The notes under the pieces: generated by a model
What the model saw: the letters and a program-made list of their open reading frames with translations, nothing else
Databases searched by the model: none
Told to the model about the DNA's origin: nothing
Program-made: the position numbers and the translations under genes
Part shown: piece after piece, positions 1-9,758 of the stretch
Numbering within the stretch: the first letter of the stretch is position 1
How the letters are laid out: each line of letters opens with the position of its first letter
Source: Vibrio sp. RE86
GTDB lineage: Bacteria > Pseudomonadota > Gammaproteobacteria > Enterobacterales > Vibrionaceae
Assembly: GCF_013114545.1 (NCBI RefSeq)
Contig: NZ_VTXI01000004.1
Coordinates: forward strand, 1 to 64,000
DNA length: 64,000 bases
Direction of reading: 5' to 3'

Positions 1-214
1 GAAGTTAATGTTCCCGACGCGGACTCCGAATACATTAGCGCAAACCAACTCCGTTATTACTAAATTGTAGTTGCAATAACGGGGCGGACCATACATTTTT
101 ATTGCCGAGGCGTCTTGTTAAAGTTCTCGACATGCTTTTGGATATCCTCAACTCACTCGTCCCTCGCTCTCGAGGATGACAGTGTTCGGTTTTCGAGGGT
201 TACCGATCGCTCAA
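1..214. other. Left-edge sequence, no firm gene
   Basis: An open plus-strand frame enters from the left edge and stops at 61-63, giving about 20 residues ending in LRYY. It could be the tail of a gene outside the window or chance. An 8-bp inverted repeat (CCGTTATT/AATAACGG, about 52-83) follows the stop but has no T-run, so it is a poor terminator. Positions 85-214 show nothing coding. I see no lolA directly downstream of ftsK here. Confidence 0.2.
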
Positions 215-246
215 CAAAAAAGGGCTAGCTCATCGCTAACCCTTTG
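215..246 (-). terminator. Rho-independent terminator after ftsK
   Basis: On the minus strand AAGGGTTAGC, loop GATGA, GCTAGCCCTT is followed by a T-run. It starts 24 bases past the ftsK stop, so ftsK transcription should end here. Confidence 0.8.
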
Positions 247-270
247 ATTAAACCTTTCTAGTCTGGAACC

Positions 271-3200
271 TTAGTTCATCTCACGCCCTGGTGCTGGGGC
301 CAATACTTCACGGTTACCATTATGACCTGGAGCACTGACAATGCCTTGAGCTTCAAGTTGCTCAACAATTCGTGCTGCGCGGTTATAACCAATCTTAAAG
401 CGACGTTGAACACCTGACACGGAGCCACGGCGAGATTGAACGACATGCTCAACCACTTGGTCAAACAGTGGATCCATATCCTCTTCACCTTCCGGCTTTT
501 CGCCTGGTAACAGCGCTTCAGGGCCTTGATCACCGTTAGTAATTTCTTCGATATAGTTCGGCTTACCACGTGCTTTCCAGTTGTTCACTACAGCATGAAC
601 ATCATCATCTGAAGCAAAGGCACCGTGAACACGCACTGTGTGGCTTGAGCCCGGCGGTAGGTAAAGCATATCACCCATGCCAAGTAACGATTCTGCGCCA
701 CCCTGATCAAGAATGGTACGTGAATCCGTTTTCGTTGAAACAGTAAAAGCAACACGAGTTGGGATATTCGCTTTAATTAGACCAGTAATAACGTCTACAG
801 ATGGACGCTGAGTTGCAAGAATCAAATGAACACCTGCTGCACGAGCTTTTTGAGCAAGACGAGCGATCAGCTCTTCAACCTTCTTACCCACAACCATCAT
901 CAAGTCAGCAAATTCATCAACTATGACAACGATGTAAGGCAGCTTCTCAAGCAACGGCGCCTGCTCGTCCATACTGTCGCCCGGTTGCCACAGTGGGTCA
1001 TGAATCGGATGCCCGGCGTCTGCTGCCATCTTAAGCTTATCATTAAAGCCTTTAATGTTACGTACGCCCAATGCAGACATCAGCTTATAGCGACGCTCCA
1101 TCTCGCCCACACACCAACGAAGAGCATTCGACGCATCTTTCATGTCAGTAACCACTTCAGAAAGCAGATGAGGAATCCCCTCATAAACTGACAATTCAAG
1201 CATTTTCGGGTCAATCATGATGAAACGAACATCTTCTGGCGTCGCTTTGTAGAGCATACTCAGAATCATAACGTTAACGCCGACAGACTTACCTGAACCT
1301 GTGGTACCCGCAACAAGAACGTGTGGCATCTTAGAAAGATCAGCAATCACGGCTTCGCCCGCAATATCTTGACCTAAGACAACCGTTGTTGGCGATTTGG
1401 CTTCAATAAACTGCTGGCTACCCACCACATCTGAGAAGAATACGGTCTGACGGCTCATGTTAGGTAACTCAAGGCCGACATAAGGTTTACCCGGAATCAC
1501 TTCTACAACACGTACAGCCATGGCAGAAAGCGAGCGTGCCAAGTCCATTGAAAGACCAGAAATTCGGCTCACTTTAACCCCTGGAGCAAGATCCAGTTCA
1601 AATCGAGTAATCACCGGCCCAGGGAAGATATCGACCACCTCAGCTTTAATTTTGTAGTCAGCCAATTTAGCTTCAACAAGACGCGCGATATTTTCTAGTG
1701 CATCACGGTCAATAAAATTATCGCGTTGTTCTGGGTGGTAGAGCAGTTCCAACGTAGGCATTGGTTCTACCGGTTTAGGTAAATTCGGCTCATGTTGCAC
1801 TAAGAAAGGATTTTGCTGTGCGGCCACTTTAGCTTGTGCTTCTTCAACAAGGTTGTGCAGCGCAGCGGCATCCGCATCTCCAGGTTCAAAAGGTTCTTCA
1901 GTGTCAACTGGGGTTATTTCTGCCTCTTCAACCACATCGAACGACGATATCGTTGGCTCTTGATGATGAGGCTGTGGCTCTACTTGCGCAGAAATTTGCT
2001 CAAGCTCATGATCACCAATGGTCGGTTGGGTGACATCATCGCGTAGTACCTCATATTCCGCTTCTTCATTAGCGACTTGCACATCTTCAACGCTTTCATG
2101 CCAAGGTAGCTCTTGTTCAGACACTGGTGCGTGCTCTTCGACCGCAGTCGTTTGTTCTATCGCTTGATGATAAGGCTCTTGAACTACTTCAGGCTCAGCT
2201 GCGTAAGGTTCTGATGCGAATTCCTCTGCTTCAAAAGAAGGTTCAATCGATGCTGGCGCGCCTTGCACTGCATGTGAAGTCACTGCTGCCGTTGCAGCAA
2301 CGGTTGCTGCTTGTAGCGTTGGTGTACCAACAAAGTCATCATCTTGCTGCGCCGCTTTCTCTAATTCTTCAATCGTCGCACCAAGCTGTTGTGTGCGTTC
2401 GACTTGAGGCGCGGCAGGCGCTTCGACTGGCGAAGTCATCATTGGCTCAGCCGTCGGCTGCTCAGGTTGTTGATAAATAGGCTCTGGCTGCGCTGTTTCC
2501 GCGTAAACAGGTTCAGGTGTATATTCTGAATGTTCGTGCGGTGTCATTGATGTTTGAGACTCAGGAATATGAATATTGAAGCGTCTTGGTTCTGATTCCG
2601 TTTGCGGCTCGTTAACATCATTCGAGTCAGCATAGATTGGTTCAATATCTGAAAGCTCAAGATCGCCTTCTTTCTGCGTACTCGTTTGAGGTTCAAGGCG
2701 ATCCTCTTTTTCGTAGTCATTCAGCTCAGCTTCCAGTGTCTCGTCGCTTTGGCCACGGATACGATTTACTAAAGCGGTAAACGCTGAAATTGCGCTCTCC
2801 CCTAACCAATCGACGATCGATAGCCAAGAAATACCGGTAAGCAATGTGAAACCTGCTCCCCAAAGAAACAAGAAAACTAGCGTCGTTCCTAAGATGTTCA
2901 ACGTTGGCAGTGCAAGACTGGTTAGGACATCGCCAATGACGCCGCCAGAAGAGAAATACCAAATATCGTCAAAGTTGATATCCGCAAGACCACAACTGGT
3001 GAGAATGACAATGGTCAACCCGAGTAGACGTGTTCCCCAAAGCATGAGGTCAACGGGTTCATCTTCTCCTCTTTTACGGAGCACTACCCACGCAGTGCCC
3101 GTAATGACAATAGGAAGAACATAAGCGAGTGAGCCAAAAACAAAGAAAAGTGTATCTGCAAGCCAAGCACCTGCTAAACCACCCGCATTATTAATTTCAC

Positions 3201-3396
3201 CGCCCCAAGCAGTTTGAGACCACGAAGGGTCAGCAGCGTTAAACGTTAACAAGGCAACAGAAAGTAAGATTGACGCCAGAACAATCACGATCAAGCTACA
3301 CTCTTGAAGGCGCTGAGGACCACTCAGACGAGAAAGCGGTGTTTCTTCACCTGTTTTGATGATTGTTTCTACTTTATTTTTGGTTTCTTTAAACAT
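271..3396 (-). CDS. ftsK: DNA translocase FtsK
   Basis: Septal DNA pump that moves chromosome termini apart at division and activates XerCD recombination at dif. The N-terminal 200 or so residues hold the membrane segments. A long Glu/Pro/Gln-rich linker follows (about 210-540), then the motor domain with Walker A GTTGSGKS near residue 695 and a Walker B-type [12 protein letters not shown] near 820. The C-terminal winged-helix gamma domain ([19 protein letters not shown]) reads KOPS sites. The frame can be extended two codons to a TTG at 3402, but the ATG at 3396 (MFKETKNK) is the sensible start, giving 1,041 residues. lrp lies upstream on the same strand but is separated by its own terminator. 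Confidence 0.97.
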   Translation of the reverse strand: MFKETKNKVETIIKTGEETPLSRLSGPQRLQECSLIVIVLASILLSVALLTFNAADPSWSQTAWGGEINNAGGLAGAWLADTLFFVFGSLAYVLPIVITGTAWVVLRKRGEDEPVDLMLWGTRLLGLTIVILTSCGLADINFDDIWYFSSGGVIGDVLTSLALPTLNILGTTLVFLFLWGAGFTLLTGISWLSIVDWLGESAISAFTALVNRIRGQSDETLEAELNDYEKEDRLEPQTSTQKEGDLELSDIEPIYADSNDVNEPQTESEPRRFNIHIPESQTSMTPHEHSEYTPEPVYAETAQPEPIYQQPEQPTAEPMMTSPVEAPAAPQVERTQQLGATIEELEKAAQQDDDFVGTPTLQAATVAATAAVTSHAVQGAPASIEPSFEAEEFASEPYAAEPEVVQEPYHQAIEQTTAVEEHAPVSEQELPWHESVEDVQVANEEAEYEVLRDDVTQPTIGDHELEQISAQVEPQPHHQEPTISSFDVVEEAEITPVDTEEPFEPGDADAAALHNLVEEAQAKVAAQQNPFLVQHEPNLPKPVEPMPTLELLYHPEQRDNFIDRDALENIARLVEAKLADYKIKAEVVDIFPGPVITRFELDLAPGVKVSRISGLSMDLARSLSAMAVRVVEVIPGKPYVGLELPNMSRQTVFFSDVVGSQQFIEAKSPTTVVLGQDIAGEAVIADLSKMPHVLVAGTTGSGKSVGVNVMILSMLYKATPEDVRFIMIDPKMLELSVYEGIPHLLSEVVTDMKDASNALRWCVGEMERRYKLMSALGVRNIKGFNDKLKMAADAGHPIHDPLWQPGDSMDEQAPLLEKLPYIVVIVDEFADLMMVVGKKVEELIARLAQKARAAGVHLILATQRPSVDVITGLIKANIPTRVAFTVSTKTDSRTILDQGGAESLLGMGDMLYLPPGSSHTVRVHGAFASDDDVHAVVNNWKARGKPNYIEEITNGDQGPEALLPGEKPEGEEDMDPLFDQVVEHVVQSRRGSVSGVQRRFKIGYNRAARIVEQLEAQGIVSAPGHNGNREVLAPAPGREMN

Positions 3397-3450
3397 AACC
3401 AACTTTATCTATATGAAGCACCAATCAACATAGAAGAGATTTTGATTGGT

Positions 3451-3491
3451 AGAAAGAAAAATAGTCCGAGCAGCTATGCTACTCGGACTAT
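3451..3491 (-). terminator. Terminator after lrp
   Basis: A perfect 10-bp stem (ATAGTCCGAG/CTCGGACTAT), with a further AGC-TAT-GCT inner pairing, is followed on the minus strand by TTTTTCTTT. It lies about 90 bases past the lrp stop and separates lrp from ftsK. Confidence 0.85.
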
Positions 3492-3577
3492 CGATTTAAC
3501 CATATCAACGGCAAAAACCCAATTGCTTAAAGTCAGAATATAGAAAGCAATTATGACTTTAGGCAGTGCTGTATCGC

Positions 3578-4072
3578 TTATCGAGTTTTAATGACCAATT
3601 GGTTAGTTTGCTTCACTTCTTCCATAACAACGTATGTACGAGTGTCATTAACACCTGGTAGGCGCAATAATGTGTCGCCCAAAAGCTTACGATACGCACT
3701 CATGTCAGATACACGCGTCTTCAATAGGTAATCGAAATCACCAGACACTAGGTGACACTCTTGGATGTCATCTAGCTTTTGTACCGCAGTGTTGAACTGT
3801 TCAAACACGTCAGGTGCACCACGATTAAGCGTAATCTCAACGAAAACGAGTAGTGAAGCGTCTAAATACTGCGGGTTAAGCAGTGCTGTATACCCAGTGA
3901 TGTATCCTTGACGCTCCAAACGACGTACGCGCTCCAAACATGGTGTAGGTGATAGACCCACACGTTTAGATAACTCTACGTTCGAAATTCGACCATCTTT
4001 TTGCAACTCATTTAGAATGTTGCGATCGATACGGTCTAGATCCTTGGACGGCTTTTTATTGTTGTCTGCCAT
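3578..4072 (-). CDS. lrp: Leucine-responsive regulatory protein Lrp
   Basis: Global feast/famine regulator of amino-acid metabolism. The 164-residue length is normal. An N-terminal AsnC-type helix-turn-helix (about 15-60, with LSKRVGLSPTPCLERVRRLE) is followed by a ligand-binding RAM domain (about 75-150, with HLVSGDFDYLLKTRV). The ATG at 4072 has a GGTGG ribosome site about nine bases upstream. It is divergent from ald across 174 AT-rich bases. In other bacteria Lrp-type proteins control alanine dehydrogenase genes, so direct control of ald is likely but inferred. Confidence 0.97.
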   Translation of the reverse strand: MADNNKKPSKDLDRIDRNILNELQKDGRISNVELSKRVGLSPTPCLERVRRLERQGYITGYTALLNPQYLDASLLVFVEITLNRGAPDVFEQFNTAVQKLDDIQECHLVSGDFDYLLKTRVSDMSAYRKLLGDTLLRLPGVNDTRTYVVMEEVKQTNQLVIKTR

Positions 4073-4246
4073 TTTTTATTCCACCTTATTACTTCCTTGC
4101 AAAAAAATATACTACAACTTTTTAATATTCAGTATCAAATTTTATTCAATCATATCTATACTAGATATTAATTCGACAGAATTACCCTACACACAGTTAA
4201 TACAACTACTATAGTTTATACAACCAAAATAAAATGAGGAGTCAGG
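4073..4246. promoter_or_regulatory. lrp/ald divergent promoter region
   Basis: 174 bases separate the divergent lrp and ald starts. The stretch is strongly AT-rich with many short A and T tracts, as expected for Lrp binding and DNA bending. I cannot assign -35/-10 elements or individual Lrp sites with confidence. A GAGGAG-like ribosome site (ATGAGGAGTCAGG) precedes the ald ATG. Confidence 0.5.
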
Positions 4247-5371
4247 ATGATCATTGGCGTACCTAAGGAAATCAAAAACCACGAATACCGTGTTGGCATG
4301 ATCCCAGCGAGCGTTCGCGAGCTAGTGTCTCAAGGTCACCAAGTTTTTGTTGAAACCACTGCCGGTTCAGGCATCGGTTTTTCAGACGATGATTACATCG
4401 CTGTAGGCGCATCCATTCTTCCTACCGCTGCTGACGTTTTCGCGAAAGCAGAAATGATTGTAAAGGTTAAAGAACCTCAAGCTGTCGAGCGAGCTATGCT
4501 TCGTGAGGGGCAAATATTATTTACTTATTTGCACCTAGCACCAGATTTTCCACAAACTGAAGAGCTAATCAAGAGCAAAGCTGTCTGTATAGCATACGAG
4601 ACTGTAACAGATAATATGGGTCGCTTGCCACTACTTGCTCCAATGTCTGAGGTTGCAGGTCGCATGTCTATTCAAGCAGGTGCACAAACTTTAGAGAAAT
4701 CTCACGGTGGTCGTGGCCTTCTACTAGGCGGTGTACCGGGCGTTGAGCCAGCAAAAGTTGTTGTTGTTGGTGGCGGCGTTGTTGGTGCAAACGCAGCGCG
4801 CATGGCAGTAGGCCTTCGTGCAGACGTAACTATCCTAGATCGCAATGTTGATACACTTCGTCGTCTAGATGAAGAATTCCAAGGTCGTGCAAAAGTGGTT
4901 TATTCTACTGAAGACGCAATTGAGAAGCATGTTCTAGAAGCTGACCTAGTCATTGGTGCGGTTCTAATCCCTGGCGCAGCAGCTCCTAAACTTGTTACTA
5001 AAGAGCACATCGCTAAGATGAAGCCAGGCGCTGCAGTTGTTGACGTAGCAATCGACCAAGGTGGTTGTTTCGAAACGTCACACGCAACAACACACGCAGA
5101 ACCAACGTACATTATTGATGATGTGGTTCACTACTGTGTTGCTAACATGCCAGGTGCTGTTGCTCGCACATCAACATTCGCACTAAACAATGCGACACTA
5201 CCTTACATCGTTAAACTTGCGAACAAAGGCTACCGTGAAGCACTTCTAGAAGACAACGGCTTCCTAGAAGGTCTAAACGTAATCCATGGTAAAGTGACAT
5301 GTAAAGAAGTAGCAGAAAGCTTCGATCTAGAATACGTAGACCCAGCCGACGCTATCGCAATGTTCAACTAA
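4247..5371 (+). CDS. ald: Alanine dehydrogenase
   Basis: NAD-dependent enzyme interconverting L-alanine with pyruvate plus ammonia. At 374 residues it is the usual size. The N-terminal motif [17 protein letters not shown] is diagnostic. The catalytic histidine lies in YLHLAP (about residue 96), the NAD Rossmann motif in [15 protein letters not shown] (about 170-185), and the catalytic aspartate in [11 protein letters not shown] (about 270). A good ribosome site (GAGGAG) precedes the ATG, and a strong terminator follows the stop. Confidence 0.97.
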   Translation: MIIGVPKEIKNHEYRVGMIPASVRELVSQGHQVFVETTAGSGIGFSDDDYIAVGASILPTAADVFAKAEMIVKVKEPQAVERAMLREGQILFTYLHLAPDFPQTEELIKSKAVCIAYETVTDNMGRLPLLAPMSEVAGRMSIQAGAQTLEKSHGGRGLLLGGVPGVEPAKVVVVGGGVVGANAARMAVGLRADVTILDRNVDTLRRLDEEFQGRAKVVYSTEDAIEKHVLEADLVIGAVLIPGAAAPKLVTKEHIAKMKPGAAVVDVAIDQGGCFETSHATTHAEPTYIIDDVVHYCVANMPGAVARTSTFALNNATLPYIVKLANKGYREALLEDNGFLEGLNVIHGKVTCKEVAESFDLEYVDPADAIAMFN

Positions 5372-5394
5372 TTCATAGTTGTCTCAGATACAAG

Positions 5395-5425
5395 AAAGCG
5401 CTCACATTATGTGAGCGCTTTTTCT
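5395..5425. terminator. Terminator between ald and amylase
   Basis: A 12-bp perfect stem (AAAGCGCTCACA/TGTGAGCGCTTT) with a TTA loop is flanked by A-rich sequence on the left and a T-run on the right. It can end ald transcription on the plus strand. It lies 12 bases past the stop of the convergent amylase gene, so it may serve both. Confidence 0.85.
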
Positions 5426-5436
5426 TTTCAATCGTT

Positions 5437-7512
5437 TTATTGCATCTTTGTCGGGCACTTAGACGCCATTATCGCTTCTGGGGTACCCGCGTTATCAAAC
5501 TTCAGACTCCAAACATACTGGCCACCTTCGCGCAAAGTTATTGCAGTGTCTTTTCCATAGCCAGATCGTATTAAACTGTTCTCCACACCTAGCTTTAAGC
5601 TCAAACCGTCTGCGGTAAATTGAGGCGACCAAGATTGTGCTGCATATTGCATTCTATAGCTTCCCGGCTTTTCCATCGTCACAACCTGATAAACCCCATC
5701 ACCTTTATATTCAAAAGCGCGATGGTTTTTATGTTTCCAGCCGGAGTCAGAAAAATCACCAACCAAATACAACTTGTCATTTACTGGTCCTGACTCGTTC
5801 AGAGTTGGATTGTCACACTGAGCCATAAATCCAACACCGGTTGCTAGCGCCACTTTATCATCTTCTATTATTGGGCCGGTTTCTGACGGCTTTTCGATAG
5901 ATAGGAAACGAGCTTCAAACGGAGCAAGGTTTATCGAATACTTGCCCTTTGTCAGTAGATGCTGGGTATTCGACATTAGATCCGTTAACTGGCCAAGAGA
6001 CCCTGCACTGTCAGATTCGAGATGCAGCGTTTGCTCTTTATCCGTTAGGTTCATAGCAAAAATGATCGCTTCATCAGGCGATTGTTTGTGGTCGACATAA
6101 AATGTATCGTCTGCGACAAGGCTAATCCTTTCTCCTGCGTAGAGCGCAGAATGGCTTTCTCGCAACGTCATCAAGTTAGTAACATATTGTTTCAGGTCAC
6201 GCTGACGATCATTTAATTCCGCCGTTAGACCTTCCACTTTACCACTGGTTCTAGCAACGTGGTCGTCACACAGACCTTGAACAGCACAATTTTGCTCCAC
6301 CTTATCGGCATAGTTGTCTAGCTGGTCGCCAATCTCATCACCATAGTAGAAGGTAATAGGACCTGTATAAGCGGCCTGGAAAGAGAATACCGCTTTATGA
6401 CGTAGCCAATACTCATCTTGTTCTGGCTGGGCAAGGTTACCTCGCTGAAGAAGATCACCAAATCGCACAAGATCGTGATTGCCAATCATTAAATTAGGTT
6501 TGGCATGATTTGGGTAGAGCTCATGCAATGACATGCCTTCGTTTAGCCATGCTCCGCTTTTACCTCCAACGCCCGCTTCATTGACTGCAAGCGTTTCTAC
6601 TAGGCGATAGCGAACAGGAAAATCAAATGCTGAGCACAATGTTGGCTGCTCATTGGATCCATATGCCGTTTCAATGATTCGATTCTCACCAGCCCAAACT
6701 TCTGCGACCATGTAGCCCAATGGATTAACGCTATCGCCATCTTGATTGGTGTAAGTGACCGATTTAGATGCACGACCGACGCCCTCTCGGATTTCGACCC
6801 ACGCCTCTGGTGGAACTTGATACGCTTGATCGAGACGCCAACCATCGATTTTGAGCTCTGTTATCCAGTACTCGGCCACTTCCTTGTAGAACTCGATACT
6901 TTGAGGATAATCCACAGGGTTGTGGGGGCCAGACGGAAGGTTGCCGTTAGGTGAAGGCATTGCCCCGCTCTCTTTATGATGGCCAAACACCCCATCAAAA
7001 AAGACATATAAGCCTCTTGCATGCGCTTGCTCCACTAATTCTTTGGCATCTTCCATGGTGCCAAAACGCGGGTCGATGCCAAAGTAGTTAGTCGCAAAAT
7101 AGCCGGTGGCATCTAATCTATCCGCCCAATGGTCTTGGTTTGGGGCGGGAACAGAATGAAAGATCGGCGTTAACCAAATGGCGTTCATACCTAATGACTG
7201 GATATAGTCTAGGGAGTTAATGATCCCTCGAATATCGCCCATATGATGGCTCTTACCATAGCCGGTGCCATGCCCAATGCTCTTATCTCCATTAACAAAG
7301 CTTTCGACCATCACTTGATAGATTCGTAAATCATCCGTTTGCTGCGTAAGCTCTGTATCGCATTGATAGCTTTGATGTTGCGCGGTTGGTTCATTGTCTG
7401 AATGCACGCTACAGCCCGCAAGAAGTACACTAGCGATCGAGAGCGTTAAAACAGAGAGAGGTGGTTTCACGTTCTCGTCCTGATTCTGTTGTTTAACGTG
7501 AGTATGAAACAT
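5437..7512 (-). CDS. GH13 alpha-amylase, lipoprotein
   Basis: Starch or maltodextrin hydrolase, predicted lipid-anchored. The N-terminus is a lipoprotein signal with lipobox LAGC (Cys34), although the stretch before the hydrophobic core is long, so a later start is possible. The GH13 barrel carries the nucleophile in GWRLDQA (about 226), the acid/base Glu in VAEVWAGE (about 268) and the third Asp in IGNHDLVRFGD (about 346). After the barrel comes a beta-rich domain, then a roughly 120-residue C-terminal module (LYLVGDFSDSGW...) resembling carbohydrate-binding modules. It is monocistronic, convergent with ald. Confidence 0.88.
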   Translation of the reverse strand: MFHTHVKQQNQDENVKPPLSVLTLSIASVLLAGCSVHSDNEPTAQHQSYQCDTELTQQTDDLRIYQVMVESFVNGDKSIGHGTGYGKSHHMGDIRGIINSLDYIQSLGMNAIWLTPIFHSVPAPNQDHWADRLDATGYFATNYFGIDPRFGTMEDAKELVEQAHARGLYVFFDGVFGHHKESGAMPSPNGNLPSGPHNPVDYPQSIEFYKEVAEYWITELKIDGWRLDQAYQVPPEAWVEIREGVGRASKSVTYTNQDGDSVNPLGYMVAEVWAGENRIIETAYGSNEQPTLCSAFDFPVRYRLVETLAVNEAGVGGKSGAWLNEGMSLHELYPNHAKPNLMIGNHDLVRFGDLLQRGNLAQPEQDEYWLRHKAVFSFQAAYTGPITFYYGDEIGDQLDNYADKVEQNCAVQGLCDDHVARTSGKVEGLTAELNDRQRDLKQYVTNLMTLRESHSALYAGERISLVADDTFYVDHKQSPDEAIIFAMNLTDKEQTLHLESDSAGSLGQLTDLMSNTQHLLTKGKYSINLAPFEARFLSIEKPSETGPIIEDDKVALATGVGFMAQCDNPTLNESGPVNDKLYLVGDFSDSGWKHKNHRAFEYKGDGVYQVVTMEKPGSYRMQYAAQSWSPQFTADGLSLKLGVENSLIRSGYGKDTAITLREGGQYVWSLKFDNAGTPEAIMASKCPTKMQ

Positions 7513-7582
7513 AAGACGAATCTATAAATCCTCCTTTACTTTACTGTTCTAGGCGTATTCAAGAGGATGAGTGACGGCGATC

Positions 7583-7617
7583 AAAAAAGCACATCTACGG
7601 GTGTAAATGTGCTTTCA
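7583..7617 (-). terminator. Terminator after yfbV
   Basis: On the minus strand AAAGCACAT, a 13-base loop, ATGTGCTTT is followed by more Ts. It lies 24 bases past the yfbV stop. Confidence 0.75.
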
Positions 7618-7640
7618 AGTAAAGAAGAAAGGATCTTGAG

Positions 7641-8093
7641 TTAGAACCAGCGTTCGAGCGAGGTTTTATCTAACTGGTTGAAGGCTCGGTTTAAAATCTG
7701 AGCTAATTCTTTATATCGAGGGCGAGATTTCATCGGCTCCAAAGCAAAACCACTTTCCGTAATCTTTTGGTAAATCTCGCGATACCAGCCTGCAAGCGCA
7801 GGAGGAAGTTGGGTATTAGAACGATTACCGAGCCACCACATACCTTGAATTGGCATACTGATCGCAAACAGCGCGATGATCACGGCTTGAGGCATCGATT
7901 GGTAGTTATTGAATGCCATTTGAGTCAACACACTGATCGCTGCGATTGCGGGCATGACTTTAACACCAAAGCGCGTCGCCTTGATAATACGCTGCTCGGG
8001 AAACAGCATGTTTAGCTCTTTCCGCATTGGCCATGTGTCCATGTATTTTTGTCCGTCACGTAGACTGTGAACTAAACCGACTTTATTGCTCAT
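7641..8093 (-). CDS. yfbV: UPF0208 membrane protein YfbV
   Basis: 150-residue inner-membrane protein of the UPF0208 family. Two hydrophobic stretches (about 47-62 and 70-88, the latter [20 protein letters not shown]) predict a membrane hairpin. The family has no established biochemical function. It conventionally lies divergent from ackA-pta, as here, with a 346-base gap holding both promoters. The ATG at 8093 is the only sensible start. Confidence 0.93.
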   Translation of the reverse strand: MSNKVGLVHSLRDGQKYMDTWPMRKELNMLFPEQRIIKATRFGVKVMPAIAAISVLTQMAFNNYQSMPQAVIIALFAISMPIQGMWWLGNRSNTQLPPALAGWYREIYQKITESGFALEPMKSRPRYKELAQILNRAFNQLDKTSLERWF

Positions 8094-8439
8094 AAGGCTC
8101 TCTCACTTCAACATCGGGTCCAAAAGCTAAAATTTAGTTGAAAGATTCAACTAAACGAAGAAAAAATTGATGAAAGTTAATATTCTTTCAAATTTTTTTT
8201 GTTATCATTGCCTATTATCGTTATCCTTTGCGGACCCACAATCTCATTGTTGCTGTTATTTACAATTTAAGCAACTCTTGAGACCTTTCTGCATCGGATG
8301 CAAAGGACTTGTGCAACTCACAATGTCTCTTTATACGGAATTCAAAGTTTTTTTGACCAAGATTAGTACGCAGCTTTTATAGCATCGTCTATTCTTGTGA
8401 TTAATTTTTATCCTAACTGATTATTACAGGTAGTCACAC
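8094..8439. promoter_or_regulatory. yfbV/ackA divergent intergenic region
   Basis: 346 bases between divergent starts. The part near 8150-8215 is very AT-rich, with a T8 run, and probably holds the promoters. A 71-codon open frame (8167-8382) has no ribosome site and an implausible composition, so I do not call it a gene. No clear operator is visible. Confidence 0.4.
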
Positions 8440-9636
8440 ATGTCAAAGCTAGTTTTAGTTTTAAACTGCGGTAGTTCTTCTCTTAAATTTGCTGTTGTTG
8501 ATGCCGAGAGCGGCGACGAGCATCTAACAGGTCTTGCAGAGTGTCTGCACCTTCCTGAAGCTCGTATCAAGTGGAAACTTGATGGCAAGCACGAAGCTCA
8601 ACTAGGTAACGGTGCAGCTCACGAAGAAGCGCTAGCGTTCATGGTAGAAACTATTCTTGCTTCTAAGCCAGAACTTGCTGAAAACCTAGCAGCTGTTGGT
8701 CACCGTGTAGTACACGGCGGCGAGAAGTTCACTCAGTCTGCTCTTATCACTGATGACGTACTGAAAGGTATCGAAGACTGTGCGGCTCTAGCACCTCTTC
8801 ACAACCCTGCTGCAATCATCGGTATCAAGGCTGCTCAAAAGTCATTCCCTGGTCTACCAATGTCTGCTGTATTTGATACTGCATTCCACCAGACAATGCC
8901 TCAAGAGTCTTACCTATACGCTCTACCATACAAACTGTACGAAGAGCACGGTATCCGTCGTTACGGCATGCACGGTACTTCTCACCTATTCATCGCTCGC
9001 GAAGTTGCTGAGCAACTAGGTAAGCCAGCTGACGAAGTAAACATCATCAACTGTCACCTAGGTAACGGTGCATCTGTGTGTGCAATCAAGAACGGTCAAT
9101 CTGTAGATACTTCTATGGGTCTAACTCCTCTTGAAGGTCTAGTGATGGGTACTCGTTGTGGTGACATCGACCCTGCGATCATCTTCCACCTACACGACAC
9201 TCTTGGTTACTCTGTTAAAGAAATCAACGACATGCTAACTAAAGAGTCTGGTCTTGCAGGTCTAACTGCTGTTTCCCCTGACTGTCGTTTCGTTGAAGAC
9301 AACTACGGTAAAGAAGAAGCTGCAACTCGCGCAATGGACGTAATGTGTCATCGTCTAGCGAAATACATCGCTGGTTACACTGCATCTCTTGACGGTCGTC
9401 TAGACGCTATCGTGTTCACTGGTGGTATCGGTGAAAACGGCGCTCCAATCCGTGAACTAGTTCTTAACCGTCTAGGTATCTTCGGTATCGAAGTTGACGG
9501 CGAAGCTAACCTTAAAGCTCGCTTCGGTGGCGAAGGCGTTATCACAACTGCTGACAGCCGCATCCCAGCAATGGTTATCTCTACTAACGAAGAGCTAGTT
9601 ATCGCTGAAGACACTGCACGTCTAGCAGGTCTTTAA
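8440..9636 (+). CDS. ackA: Acetate kinase
   Basis: Converts acetyl phosphate plus ADP to acetate plus ATP in the cytoplasm, the second step of the Pta-AckA overflow pathway. At 398 residues it is full length. It shows the signature start [16 protein letters not shown], the substrate histidine region [10 protein letters not shown], the phosphate motif HLGNGAS, and FTGGIGENG near the C-terminus. It is the first gene of ackA-pta. The gap to pta contains a terminator-like hairpin, so pta expression probably depends on readthrough or a second promoter. Confidence 0.98.
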   Translation: MSKLVLVLNCGSSSLKFAVVDAESGDEHLTGLAECLHLPEARIKWKLDGKHEAQLGNGAAHEEALAFMVETILASKPELAENLAAVGHRVVHGGEKFTQSALITDDVLKGIEDCAALAPLHNPAAIIGIKAAQKSFPGLPMSAVFDTAFHQTMPQESYLYALPYKLYEEHGIRRYGMHGTSHLFIAREVAEQLGKPADEVNIINCHLGNGASVCAIKNGQSVDTSMGLTPLEGLVMGTRCGDIDPAIIFHLHDTLGYSVKEINDMLTKESGLAGLTAVSPDCRFVEDNYGKEEAATRAMDVMCHRLAKYIAGYTASLDGRLDAIVFTGGIGENGAPIRELVLNRLGIFGIEVDGEANLKARFGGEGVITTADSRIPAMVISTNEELVIAEDTARLAGL

Positions 9637-9643
9637 TTGACTT

Positions 9644-9675
9644 AACCGGCTGCTTCAATAGCAGCCGGTTTTCTT
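9644..9675 (+). terminator. Terminator-like hairpin after ackA
   Basis: Perfect 10-bp stem (AACCGGCTGC/GCAGCCGGTT), seven-base loop, then TTCTTATT. It lies only eight bases past the ackA stop and inside the ackA-pta unit, so it may attenuate pta rather than stop transcription fully. Confidence 0.75.
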
Positions 9676-9683
9676 ATTCTGGG

Positions 9684-9726
9684 GCTCAACTCCTATTCTT
9701 TGCGACGCAAGGAATAATAGTTGAGC
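9684..9726. repeat. Long imperfect hairpin in the ackA-pta gap
   Basis: Two 21-base arms beginning GCTCAACT pair with three mismatches around a one-base loop, followed by TTTTAT. It comes directly after the ackA terminator-like hairpin and 33 bases before the pta start. It could be a second attenuator or an RNA-processing or protection site. Confidence 0.7.
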
Positions 9727-9758
9727 TTTTATCCCCAATAGCTATAGGTACTCTACGA

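Noticed and set aside
1..63. Open frame entering from the left edge
   Set aside because: Only about 20 residues, with no recognisable motif; cannot be distinguished from chance.
1..130. Possible integron attC-like site near the left edge
   Set aside because: The inverted repeat lacks the RYYYAAC and GTTRRRY core boxes in the right arrangement.
8167..8382. 71-codon open frame upstream of ackA
   Set aside because: Cys/Phe/Leu-rich AT-driven composition, no ribosome site, and it covers the expected ackA promoter.
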